From the NCBI GenBank assembly GCA_964442135.1, contig CAYTYN010000055.1, forward strand, positions 1-5,341: a stretch of DNA of 5,341 nucleotides, read 5' to 3'. Position numbers and translations under genes: made by a program. A model generated the notes under the pieces. It ran no database searches and had not been told where the DNA came from. It saw only the letters and a program-made list of their open reading frames with translations. This stretch comes from Avanaerovorax sp964442135 (GTDB taxonomy: Bacteria; Bacillota; Clostridia; Peptostreptococcales; Anaerovoracaceae). Below are positions 1 to 5,322 of this stretch, one piece after another; position 1 is the first letter of the stretch, and each line of letters starts with the position of its first letter.

Positions 1-1
1 T

Positions 2-169
2 ACGGAGAGGGAACACATTCGGAAGAATGAGAGGTACGGAAAGCCGGTGCTCATAGAAAACCATCCCCCTGCTACTCGTGAGGAAGTGAAGCTTCGTCCG
101 AGAGAAATTGATGAGCTAAAATGGATCGATGGACTTGAAATGTTCGATGGGATATTTGATGATAAATGA
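2..169 (+). CDS. C-terminal fragment of an unrecognised soluble protein (5' end outside window)
   Basis: This reading frame is open from the window edge to a TGA at 167-169 and encodes the last 55 residues of a protein. The fragment is rich in charged residues, has no membrane segment, and ends in an acidic tail (…MFDGIFDDK). I do not recognise the family. Its stop overlaps the start of the next tiny ORF (ATGA, 166-169), an arrangement typical of translational coupling. Arg codons here include CGT and CGG, whereas the genes further right mostly use AGG and AGA. That weakly suggests a different origin, perhaps the edge of a mobile or horizontally acquired segment. The frame is supported only by being open, by its protein-like composition and by the overlap; no function should be assigned from this fragment. 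Confidence 0.5.
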   Translation, partial: TEREHIRKNERYGKPVLIENHPPATREEVKLRPREIDELKWIDGLEMFDGIFDDK

Positions 170-273
170 AGAACTGTCCGCACTATCAACATCGGGCAAA
201 AATTCTGTCTGAGCTGAAAAGACGGATTACCCGCCATTTACGGCAATTCTTTCCGGAAAAAGTGATGAAATAA
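166..273 (+). CDS. Tiny ORF (35 aa), basic, unknown; coupled to or remnant of upstream gene
   Basis: A 35-residue ORF starts with ATG at 166, overlaps the upstream stop by ATGA, and ends with TAA at 271-273. The product is strongly basic (a Lys/Arg-rich helix-like stretch in residues 15-27) and begins MKNCPHY. There is no good Shine-Dalgarno sequence, so translation would depend on coupling to the upstream frame. Arg codons are almost all CGN (CGG, CGC; one AGA), unlike the AGG-rich genes to the right. The terminator-like hairpin begins immediately after the stop, which fits a genuine end of an operon. It could equally be the frameshifted or truncated end of a larger gene. I do not recognise it. 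Confidence 0.35.
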   Translation: MKNCPHYQHRAKILSELKRRITRHLRQFFPEKVMK

Positions 274-319
274 AAAGAGCCTCAGCCGGCACACACAAGG
301 GTATCGACAGTGGCTCTTT
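274..319. terminator. Bidirectional terminator-like hairpin between the left-edge ORFs and lgt
   Basis: AAAGAGCC (274-281) pairs perfectly with GGCTCTTT (312-319), an 8-bp stem with a 30-nt loop. Read on the minus strand, the 3' arm runs into TTTTTATTTC, a T-rich tail suited to ending lgt transcripts. Read on the plus strand it is followed by CTTTCC and directly follows the 35-aa ORF. The long loop is atypical for an intrinsic terminator, so the call is moderate. Confidence 0.5.
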
Positions 320-360
320 CCTTTCGGTGGAAAAATCGACTACCGCGCTCCAAAGCTCCG

Positions 361-384
361 CAAGACCGTAAGACTGCAAGACCG
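361..384. repeat. Three tandem degenerate 8-bp repeats
   Basis: The pentamer AAGAC recurs at 362, 370 and 378, an exact 8-bp period. The first and third octamers are identical (CAAGACCG) and the middle one differs at a few positions. The repeat lies in the short non-coding stretch downstream of lgt. No function is apparent. Confidence 0.4.
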
Positions 385-404
385 AACAAGCTGCGGTGAC
401 GCCC

Positions 405-1187
405 CTACGGCATACCGGATTCCTCGGCAGCTTCTTCAGGAGCCCTATTTCGGCTTTTGCGCCTGTAGTAAACGTAGGCTGCTAGGCACCCGAAGAACAC
501 GAAAAAGCTTAAAACCTGAGCCTGCTTGAAGGATCCTATCATAAGGCTGTCTGTGCGAAGCTCCTCCACCAGACCACGCTCGACAGAGTAGAGCATGCCG
601 TAGAGGAAGGCAACCTGTCCGCTGAAGGTGCGCTTATGATCATCGAACCAGATGAGGAAGATAAACATGGCGAAGCACCACAGGGACTCGTACAGGAAGG
701 TGGGATGAACCATCTGCCCGTCTACCTCGATAGCCCACGGAAGATCGGTAGGACCGCCGTGAGCCTCGGAATTGAAGAAATTCCCCCATCTTCCGATGGC
801 CTGAGCGAGAGCCACGGTCGGGAAAGCCAGATCCGCCAGATCGAGACGCTTTATATTATGATAGCGGCACACGAAACAGCCGGTGATTATACCGGCTATG
901 AGACCGCCGTGTATGGCAAGACCCCCGCTTCTTATGTCCAGGATCTTAGTCCAGTCGCCGGCATAGTAATCCCAGCTGAATATGACGTAATAGATTCTGG
1001 CTCCTATGATGGCGGCAGGTATCATGAAAATGGCGAAGTCTATGACGTGGTCCCGTTCTATTCCATGGCGGGGAGCTCTGTAGTAGGAGATGGCGATGGC
1101 GAGGAGAAATCCCACGCCCACCAGTATGCCGTACCACATAATATCTATGTCCCCTATGGAGAAGGCCACCGGATCAGGTGCTTGCAT
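405..1187 (-). CDS. lgt: Prolipoprotein diacylglyceryl transferase (Lgt)
   Basis: Lgt transfers a diacylglyceryl group from phosphatidylglycerol to the lipobox cysteine of prolipoproteins, the first step of bacterial lipoprotein maturation, in the cytoplasmic membrane. The 260-residue product matches the usual family length. Visible hallmarks are the HGG motif (His93), the Lgt signature GRWGNFFNSE (residues 132-141, with Arg133, Asn136 and Glu141), HPTFLYES (161-168), and the late Arg/Glu region SVERGLVEELR (201-211). Several hydrophobic membrane segments are present (about 17-36, 50-70, 92-107, 168-181, 223-241), followed by a charged cytoplasmic tail. I chose ATG at 1187, not the longer frame reaching 1274, because AAAGGA lies at a suitable distance upstream, the homologous region begins here, and the longer frame would start upstream of the promoter. 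The gene is transcribed alone, divergent from sfsA, and probably ends at the hairpin at 274-319. Confidence 0.96.
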   Translation of the reverse strand: MQAPDPVAFSIGDIDIMWYGILVGVGFLLAIAISYYRAPRHGIERDHVIDFAIFMIPAAIIGARIYYVIFSWDYYAGDWTKILDIRSGGLAIHGGLIAGIITGCFVCRYHNIKRLDLADLAFPTVALAQAIGRWGNFFNSEAHGGPTDLPWAIEVDGQMVHPTFLYESLWCFAMFIFLIWFDDHKRTFSGQVAFLYGMLYSVERGLVEELRTDSLMIGSFKQAQVLSFFVFFGCLAAYVYYRRKSRNRAPEEAAEESGMP

Positions 1188-1220
1188 AATGATGTCCTTT
1201 CTTTCAAAAAGGTTTCTTTC

Positions 1221-1249
1221 ATTATAGACAATTCTCTGGTAGAATTCAA
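1221..1249 (-). promoter_or_regulatory. lgt promoter (sigma-A type)
   Basis: On the minus strand, -35 TTGAAT (1244-1249) and a perfect -10 TATAAT (1221-1226) are separated by 17 bp. Transcription would start near 1214, giving a leader of about 27 nt that contains the AAAGGA ribosome binding site. The -35 box ends only 3 bp before the sfsA start codon. Confidence 0.8.
1237..1245 (+). promoter_or_regulatory. sfsA extended -10 promoter, implying a leaderless mRNA
   Basis: TGGTAGAAT on the plus strand is an extended -10 element (TGn plus TAGAAT, 1240-1245). A weak TTCATT at 1218-1223 could serve as -35 with a 16-bp spacer. The expected start of transcription, 7-8 bp downstream, is 1252-1253, which is the first base of the sfsA ATG. 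No Shine-Dalgarno sequence is present. The element overlaps the -35 box of the lgt promoter on the other strand. Confidence 0.5.
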
Positions 1250-1252
1250 CGT

Positions 1253-1999
1253 ATGAAATACGAAAACATGACAACGGGACGATTTATCTCCCGTCCCAAC
1301 AGATTTATATCCCATGTAAGGCTTCAGAGCGGCGAGGAAATAACCGCTCACGTAAAGAATACGGGAAGGTGCAGGGAGCTTCTGGTTCCCGGCTGTCAGG
1401 TATATCTCCAGGATCACATAGGAGACATGGGAAAGAGAAAGCTGAGGTACTCTCTCATAGGAGTGAGGAAGACCGTACCCTTTGGTCACCTTATGATTAA
1501 TATGGATTCCCAGGCTCCCAACAAGGTGGTGGCGGAGGCTTTGAGAGACGGCAGGTTCCTCAAGGTGTTCGGAGATGACCTGGCGGGAGAGAGCTTCGAT
1601 TTTACAAAACCCTTTGAGGCGATGCAGGAAAAGACCTTCGGCGATTCCCGATTCGATTTCTGCCTGAAGGATTGCTATGACAGGACGTGCTGGATGGAGG
1701 TTAAGGGGGTTACCTTAGAGGATGGGGGCATAGCAGGGTTTCCCGACGCTCCCACACAGCGAGGGGTGAAGCACGTCAGGGAGCTGATCAAAGCCGCGGA
1801 AATGGGTTACTTATCCGCCGTCGTATTCGTGATTCAGATGGCGGGAGTAGCGATGTTCCGGCCTAATTGGCAGACTCACAGAGAATTCGGAGAGGCGCTG
1901 AGAGATGCCCGCGCCGCAGGGGTGAGGATTTTGGCCTTTGACTGCAATGTGACAGTTGATTCCATCGAAATAAAGGATAAAATAGAGGTGGACCTTTAA
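1253..1999 (+). CDS. sfsA: SfsA family protein (sugar fermentation stimulation protein; nuclease fold)
   Basis: SfsA proteins have an N-terminal OB-like nucleic-acid-binding domain and a C-terminal PD-(D/E)XK nuclease-like domain. The name comes from an E. coli effect on maltose gene expression, and the physiological role is uncertain. The 248-residue product carries the family landmarks: GRFISRPNRFISHV (9-22), HVKNTGRCRELLVPG (33-47), the nuclease-like core SRFDF (Asp135) with EVK (Glu149, Lys151), GFPDAPTQRGVKHVREL (162-178), and the C-terminal FVIQM…FRPN segment. Length is close to the family norm of about 230-240. ATG at 1253 is chosen because relatives begin with the same MKY-x-N pattern; ATG at 1268 has no better ribosome binding site. 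The absence of a Shine-Dalgarno sequence together with an extended -10 ending 8 bp before the ATG suggests a leaderless transcript. Confidence 0.93.
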   Translation: MKYENMTTGRFISRPNRFISHVRLQSGEEITAHVKNTGRCRELLVPGCQVYLQDHIGDMGKRKLRYSLIGVRKTVPFGHLMINMDSQAPNKVVAEALRDGRFLKVFGDDLAGESFDFTKPFEAMQEKTFGDSRFDFCLKDCYDRTCWMEVKGVTLEDGGIAGFPDAPTQRGVKHVRELIKAAEMGYLSAVVFVIQMAGVAMFRPNWQTHREFGEALRDARAAGVRILAFDCNVTVDSIEIKDKIEVDL

Positions 2000-2016
2000 A
2001 AGAAGGAGCTTTGGCT

Positions 2017-2086
2017 GTGGAGGAACGGGACAAGCCGCAAACGCAAAGTCGTAAAAAGCATTGACGACTTTGAAGAAAAACAATAG
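2017..2086 (+). pseudogene. Possible small ORF (22 aa) interrupted by a one-base frameshift
   Basis: AAGGAG (2003-2008) is followed after 8 nt by GTG at 2017, a well-spaced ribosome binding site and start. As written, the frame stops after 15 codons (TGA 2062-2064). Dropping one A from the AAA at 2039-2041 joins it to a second protein-like frame (…VVKSIDDFEEKQ) ending in TAG at 2084-2086, for a charged 22-residue peptide. That second frame is also in register with the sfsA stop, so it could be an in-frame remnant of a longer sfsA end. The stop falls inside the -10 box of the next promoter. This may be a decayed gene or chance; I do not recognise the peptide. Confidence 0.2.
2044..2072 (+). 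other. 9-bp perfect hairpin downstream of sfsA
   Basis: CAAAGTCGT (2044-2052) and ACGACTTTG (2064-2072) form a perfect 9-bp stem with an 11-nt loop. No T-run follows on the plus strand, so it is a poor intrinsic terminator; it may cap or stabilise the sfsA 3' end. It overlaps the -35 box of the lysO promoter and lies upstream of the predicted lysO transcript start, so it would form only in transcripts coming from sfsA. Confidence 0.45.
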
Positions 2087-2089
2087 AAT
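2061..2089 (+). promoter_or_regulatory. Promoter of the lysO-transglutaminase operon
   Basis: -35 TTGACG (2061-2066), a 17-bp spacer and -10 TAGAAT (2084-2089) give a strong sigma-A-type promoter, with 5 of 6 matches in each box. Transcription should start near 2096, leaving a leader of about 33 nt that carries the GGAGGT ribosome binding site at 2119-2124. Confidence 0.75.
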
Positions 2090-2128
2090 ATGATGGCTTG
2101 ATGTATTTTAACCATCTTGGAGGTATAT

Positions 2129-3097
2129 ATGCAGGACATAATCTTATATCTTGGAGTGACGGCAATCGGCTATGTCATCGGCAGTCGGCTGAGACAGAGT
2201 AAAGAGATGTTTTGGTGGACGGGAAGGGTGCAGACCTTGGCCATTATAGTGCTGGTATTCGCCATGGGCTCCAGGATGGGTTCTAATTCTGAGGTCACGG
2301 ATAATCTGACGTCTATAGGCTTATATTCTCTCCTCTTTACCGTTATAGTGATGACCGTATGCGTCCTCTCTATGACATTGGTGAGGAGGCTGATCGGTGT
2401 GAACAGGTACGGAGGCGTCGGAGAGGTGAATCCTGACGATATAAATGAGGACAGCAAGGACGAGGGCAAAGGCGGTTTCGACAGGATGACCTTCGTCATC
2501 ATCGTCTCTGTAATCCTGGGAATGCTGTGGGGATATGGGTTTGTGGGAAAGCTCTTTGAAGACTACAACGCCTTTGACAGGGCAGCGGGCATGGTAATTA
2601 AGATAGGACTTTGCGTCATGCTCATCTTCGTAGGGTTCGACCTGGGAATGGAAGGAACCGTTTTCAAGAACATAAGGAGGATGGGTTTAAGGGTTTTCAT
2701 ATTCCCCATAACGACTATAGTCGGAACTCTGATAGGAGCCACTATATGCGCTTTTATTCTGCCTATCACCGTGAGGGAATCTCTGGCCATAGGCTCCGGC
2801 CTCGGATGGTATTCCCTGGCTCCCGGGATAATACTGGAGAGGGGCTTCGTTACGGCCAGCGCCATTGCCTTCCTGCATAACGTAATGAGGGAGCTGTTCG
2901 GCATCATCCTCATCCCGGTAGTCGCCAAAAGGATAGGATATGTGGAGACCACTTGTCTTCCGGGAGCCGCAGCCATGGACGTATGTCTGCCCATAGTTGA
3001 AAAGTTCACCAACGGGAATGTTGCCGTGTATTCCTTCATTTCCGGTGTCACAGCTTCCCTGTCGGTGCCGGTTCTTGTCTCGATCATCCTGGGATGA
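2129..3097 (+). CDS. lysO: LysO-family lysine exporter (DUF340/YbjE)
   Basis: LysO of E. coli (YbjE) exports L-lysine and the toxic analogue thialysine across the inner membrane. This 322-residue protein has the two-part family layout: an N-terminal block of about three membrane segments (roughly 2-20, 33-49, 62-88), a hydrophilic acidic loop (about 91-118), and a C-terminal block of further segments (from 119 on). The family core is clear: GLGWYSL (224-230), the NVMRELFGIILIP helix (251-263) and the GAAAMDVCLP stretch (279-288). Glu255 and Asp284 appear to correspond to the intramembrane acidic pair reported as essential in the E. coli protein; that correspondence is from memory. ATG at 2129 is chosen because GGAGGT (2119-2124) sits just upstream and a TTG at 2117 would overlap that site. 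A promoter lies directly upstream, and the transglutaminase gene follows after 21 bp. Export of another basic or toxic amino acid is possible. Confidence 0.88.
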   Translation: MQDIILYLGVTAIGYVIGSRLRQSKEMFWWTGRVQTLAIIVLVFAMGSRMGSNSEVTDNLTSIGLYSLLFTVIVMTVCVLSMTLVRRLIGVNRYGGVGEVNPDDINEDSKDEGKGGFDRMTFVIIVSVILGMLWGYGFVGKLFEDYNAFDRAAGMVIKIGLCVMLIFVGFDLGMEGTVFKNIRRMGLRVFIFPITTIVGTLIGATICAFILPITVRESLAIGSGLGWYSLAPGIILERGFVTASAIAFLHNVMRELFGIILIPVVAKRIGYVETTCLPGAAAMDVCLPIVEKFTNGNVAVYSFISGVTASLSVPVLVSIILG

Positions 3098-3099
3098 TC
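3082..3099 (+). repeat. Near-perfect palindrome spanning the lysO stop codon
   Basis: GATCATCC (3082-3089) and GGATGATC (3092-3099) are exact inverted complements separated by 2 bp. The lysO stop TGA (3095-3097) lies in the right arm, and the GGGAGGT ribosome binding site of the next gene starts 6 nt later. No T-run follows, so it is not a terminator. It could influence coupling between the two genes or bind a dimeric protein. Confidence 0.4.
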
Positions 3100-3118
3100 A
3101 TAAAGGGAGGTAGATTAA

Positions 3119-4540
3119 ATGGATTTATCTTACGTTAAAACTCTTGATATGAACATGCCGGAAGAGCTGGTAAGACTTAAATATGCCGGTATGTTCGATG
3201 AAATGAGAAAAAGAGCCGCCTATCACCTGTCAAGGCCTGAGCTGCCCGGTGCTTTGAAGAGGCGCATAGAGCTGGAGCTTCACAACGCCCGGCTCATAGA
3301 AAGAGAGTACACTCTTACGGAAGAAGAACTGGTCAGGGAAATAGGAAGGGAGGCGCCGGGATTTAAGGCCGCCGACTTGGAGAGAGTGGCTGACAGCTTG
3401 GATTACGCCTTCGTAAACGGGGAGAAGCGGTACGTATCCTTCAGCCCTAAGGCTCTGCTTCACTCTCACCCGGTTCTCATGAACTGGGAAGGCAGGGAGA
3501 AGAAGGGGGACAGAAGCTTCTTAGAAGGGGTTATCGGCCGCATGAAGGAAAACGGCGGGCTGGCTGTGGATATAGATTTAACCACCGGAATGGAAATAGA
3601 CGATGAGATCGCAAAGGGAGAAGAGCTTAAGGTTCACATTCCGTTTCCGACGGAGAAGGCCTTCGGTATGAAAAACGTCAGGTTCATAAGCTCTGAGGGA
3701 GAATGCGCTATAGCTCCCGACACCGCTATGCAGAGGACTGCCTGCTTTACCGCAAAGGGAGATGATAGGAAACGGTTCACCCTTCGAGCCGGAGGAACCT
3801 ATGAGGTGAAGTACATGTCCTTCGACCATATGAAAAGACTTCACAGTGAGGCAGTATCCAGGGGAGAGACTCTTCCCGAATTCAGCGTGCCCGGACCTGA
3901 TACAAAGGATGGAGTATGGGAAAGCGACCTGTCTGAAAAGGCGCCGCAGATTTTGTTTACACCTTTCATCAAGGCTCTGTCCGAGAAGATCGTAGGCGAT
4001 GAGACGGACAAGCTCATAATCGCAAAGAAGATATACGATTACATGGTGAATAATTTAAGGTATTCCTTCGTAAGGGATTACGCCTCCATAGAGAACCTAT
4101 GCGAGTATTTCGCCCTCAGGGGCAGGGGAGACTGCGGACTTCAGGCTCTTCTGTTCATAGCCTTGGCGAGATATAACGGCATACCGGCAAGGTGGCAGTC
4201 GGGCATCACCACAGAGCCTGACAGCGCCGGGTGCCATGACTGGGCCGCAGCCTACTTCGTCGGAGTGGGATGGAGGCCGGTGGATCCTTCCTACGGCGGC
4301 GGTGAGAGGAGAAACGGCGCTGAGGATAACATCGATTTCTACTTCGGGAATACGGATCCGTACAGGTGGGCGTTCAACGTGGATATCCAGGAGGAATTCA
4401 TTCCGCCTAAGAGCCGGTACAGGAACGATCCTTATGATAATCAGCTGGGAGAGGCTGAGACGGGAAAAGAACAGATAACTACAGATCACATAGCCTTCAT
4501 CAGAGAGTTTCATGTGAGAAATGAAAGAAAACCGGAATAA
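3119..4540 (+). CDS. Cytoplasmic transglutaminase-like (papain-fold) domain protein
   Basis: The C-terminal third has a transglutaminase-like core with the expected catalytic triad in order: Cys339 in GRGDCGLQALL, His373 in GCHDWAAAYF, and Asp389 in WRPVDPSYGG. Bacterial members of this superfamily are usually peptidases or amidases, less often crosslinking enzymes, so the reaction cannot be stated. The protein is 473 residues long. Residues about 15-72 are charged and helical, and about 165-235 look beta-rich and may resemble the accessory domain often found before such cores. There is no signal peptide or membrane segment, so it should act in the cytoplasm. GGGAGGT (3105-3111) lies 7 nt before the ATG. 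It is 21 bp downstream of lysO, on the same strand, and almost certainly co-transcribed. Its last codons form one arm of a terminator hairpin and its stop lies in the loop. Confidence 0.85.
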   Translation: MDLSYVKTLDMNMPEELVRLKYAGMFDEMRKRAAYHLSRPELPGALKRRIELELHNARLIEREYTLTEEELVREIGREAPGFKAADLERVADSLDYAFVNGEKRYVSFSPKALLHSHPVLMNWEGREKKGDRSFLEGVIGRMKENGGLAVDIDLTTGMEIDDEIAKGEELKVHIPFPTEKAFGMKNVRFISSEGECAIAPDTAMQRTACFTAKGDDRKRFTLRAGGTYEVKYMSFDHMKRLHSEAVSRGETLPEFSVPGPDTKDGVWESDLSEKAPQILFTPFIKALSEKIVGDETDKLIIAKKIYDYMVNNLRYSFVRDYASIENLCEYFALRGRGDCGLQALLFIALARYNGIPARWQSGITTEPDSAGCHDWAAAYFVGVGWRPVDPSYGGGERRNGAEDNIDFYFGNTDPYRWAFNVDIQEEFIPPKSRYRNDPYDNQLGEAETGKEQITTDHIAFIREFHVRNERKPE

Positions 4541-4549
4541 TCCGGTTTT
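4528..4549. terminator. Terminator of the lysO operon, with the stop codon in its loop
   Basis: AAAACCGGA (4528-4536) and TCCGGTTTT (4541-4549) form a perfect 9-bp stem with a 4-nt loop, ATAA. The loop contains the TAA stop of the transglutaminase gene, and the left arm encodes its last residues. The 3' arm ends in TTTT on the plus strand. On the minus strand the same hairpin is followed by CTTTC, so it can also back up lexA termination. Confidence 0.8.
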
Positions 4550-4552
4550 CGC

Positions 4553-4583
4553 AAAAAGCCCGGTCGGTTCGGCCGGGTCTTTA
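4553..4583 (-). terminator. lexA terminator
   Basis: On the minus strand, AAAGACCCGG pairs with CCGGGCTTT (5 GC pairs plus an AAAG/CTTT extension with one bulged base) around a 9-nt loop, followed by a run of T before GCG. It begins at the lexA stop codon. Read on the plus strand it gives a second GC-rich hairpin ending in CTTTAG, so it is likely to work in both directions. Confidence 0.75.
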
Positions 4584-5234
4584 GTTCAGGTACCTGAAGA
4601 CACCTTTTACCTTTCCCAGTATGAGTGCGTCGCCTACGATGATCGGATCCATGGAATCGTTTTCCGGCTGAAGTCTGACGTGACCGTTTTCCCGATAGAA
4701 GGTCTTCACCGTAGCCTCGCTCTCGAACTCTCCTTCCACCATGGCCACGACTATTTCACCGTTATATGCCGTGTTTTGCTGCTGAACCAGTATCAGATCC
4801 CCATCCAGGATTCCCGCGTTTATCATGCTTTCTCCCCTTACCCTGAGGATGAAGCTGTCGCCGTGAACGAATCCGGCAGGTACAGGGAAGGTGTCTTCGA
4901 TGTTCTCTTCCGCGAGGATAGGCGTTCCGGCGGCCACATTGCCCACTATGGGCACTTCCACTATATCCTCCCGTTCAGGGGGAAGCTCTGCAGATGTTAC
5001 CTGCGCGCTGCCTATATGGTCGTCCTCTACCAGCATGAGGGCTCTGGGCTTGGACGGATCCTTCTTCAGGTAACCATGCTCTACCAGGCTGGCGATATCC
5101 TTATGTACTGTAGATGTGGACTTAATCCCCAAGGCAGCGCCGATCTCCCTTACAGTAGGGGGATATCCCTTAGTCTTTATTTCGTTTCTCATAAAGGCGA
5201 GTATCTTCTGCTCCCGCTCATGCTGCTTAGACAT
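4581..5234 (-). CDS. lexA: LexA repressor (SOS response, self-cleaving S24 peptidase)
   Basis: LexA represses DNA-repair genes and is inactivated by RecA-stimulated self-cleavage after DNA damage. The 217-residue product has the standard layout. A winged helix-turn-helix occupies residues 1-68 (YPPTVREIGAALGIKS then the wing). A linker precedes the cleavage site at Ala102-Gly103 in VGNVAAGTP. The serine/lysine protease dyad is Ser136 in RGESM and Lys177 in EATVK. All residues needed for self-cleavage are present, so the protein should be functional. ATG at 5234 is preferred over GTG at 5252 because GGAGAG, a good ribosome binding site, lies between them and homologues begin close to here. The gene is monocistronic in this window, autoregulated through the SOS box at 5309-5322, and convergent with the lysO operon. 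Confidence 0.97.
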   Translation of the reverse strand: MSKQHEREQKILAFMRNEIKTKGYPPTVREIGAALGIKSTSTVHKDIASLVEHGYLKKDPSKPRALMLVEDDHIGSAQVTSAELPPEREDIVEVPIVGNVAAGTPILAEENIEDTFPVPAGFVHGDSFILRVRGESMINAGILDGDLILVQQQNTAYNGEIVVAMVEGEFESEATVKTFYRENGHVRLQPENDSMDPIIVGDALILGKVKGVFRYLN

Positions 5235-5283
5235 AAATTTCTCTCCAATCACTTCCGTGTATTACCGGTGTTTAACGAAGTAA

Positions 5284-5312
5284 AGTATACCATAAGATGA
5301 GAAAAAAGTAAA
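5284..5312 (-). promoter_or_regulatory. lexA promoter
   Basis: On the minus strand, -10 TATACT (5284-5289), preceded by TG one base away (extended -10), lies 17 bp from -35 TTTACT (5307-5312). Transcription should start near 5277, giving a leader of about 43 nt. Confidence 0.7.
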
Positions 5313-5322
5313 CGTTTGTTCG
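5309..5322 (-). promoter_or_regulatory. SOS box (LexA operator)
   Basis: CGAACAAACGTTTA on the minus strand matches the Bacillus-type consensus CGAACRNRYGTTYC at 13 of 14 positions. It overlaps the -35 box of the lexA promoter, so bound LexA would block its own transcription. The site is near the window edge and could also act on a gene transcribed rightward beyond 5341. Confidence 0.85.

Noticed and set aside
274..319. Considered as terminal inverted repeat of an insertion sequence
   Set aside because: The arms are only 38 bp apart from start to start, no transposase or target duplication is visible, and the T-rich tail fits a terminator better.
636..1256. 206-aa open frame on the plus strand, antisense to lgt
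   Set aside because: It lies almost wholly within lgt, which has all family motifs, promoter and ribosome binding site. The antisense peptide shows no recognisable domain, and the frame is open as a by-product of lgt codon use.
1154..1489. 111-aa frame on the minus strand opposite the sfsA start
   Set aside because: It overlaps the well-supported sfsA N-terminus and the lgt start region and has no family features or ribosome binding site worth noting.
2092..2116. GATGG/CCATC inverted repeat just upstream of the lysO ribosome binding site, considered as a leader hairpin or riboswitch
   Set aside because: Only 5 bp with a 15-nt loop, and the predicted transcript start near 2096 falls inside the left arm, so the stem would not form in the main mRNA. 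The leader of about 33 nt is far too short for a lysine riboswitch.
2563..3087. 174-aa frame on the minus strand opposite lysO
   Set aside because: Low-quality antisense frame over conserved LysO core; no domain or start signal.
4521..5300. 259-aa open frame on the plus strand, antisense to lexA
   Set aside because: It covers lexA completely, begins inside the transglutaminase gene and runs through two terminators and the lexA promoter. LexA on the other strand has every catalytic residue.
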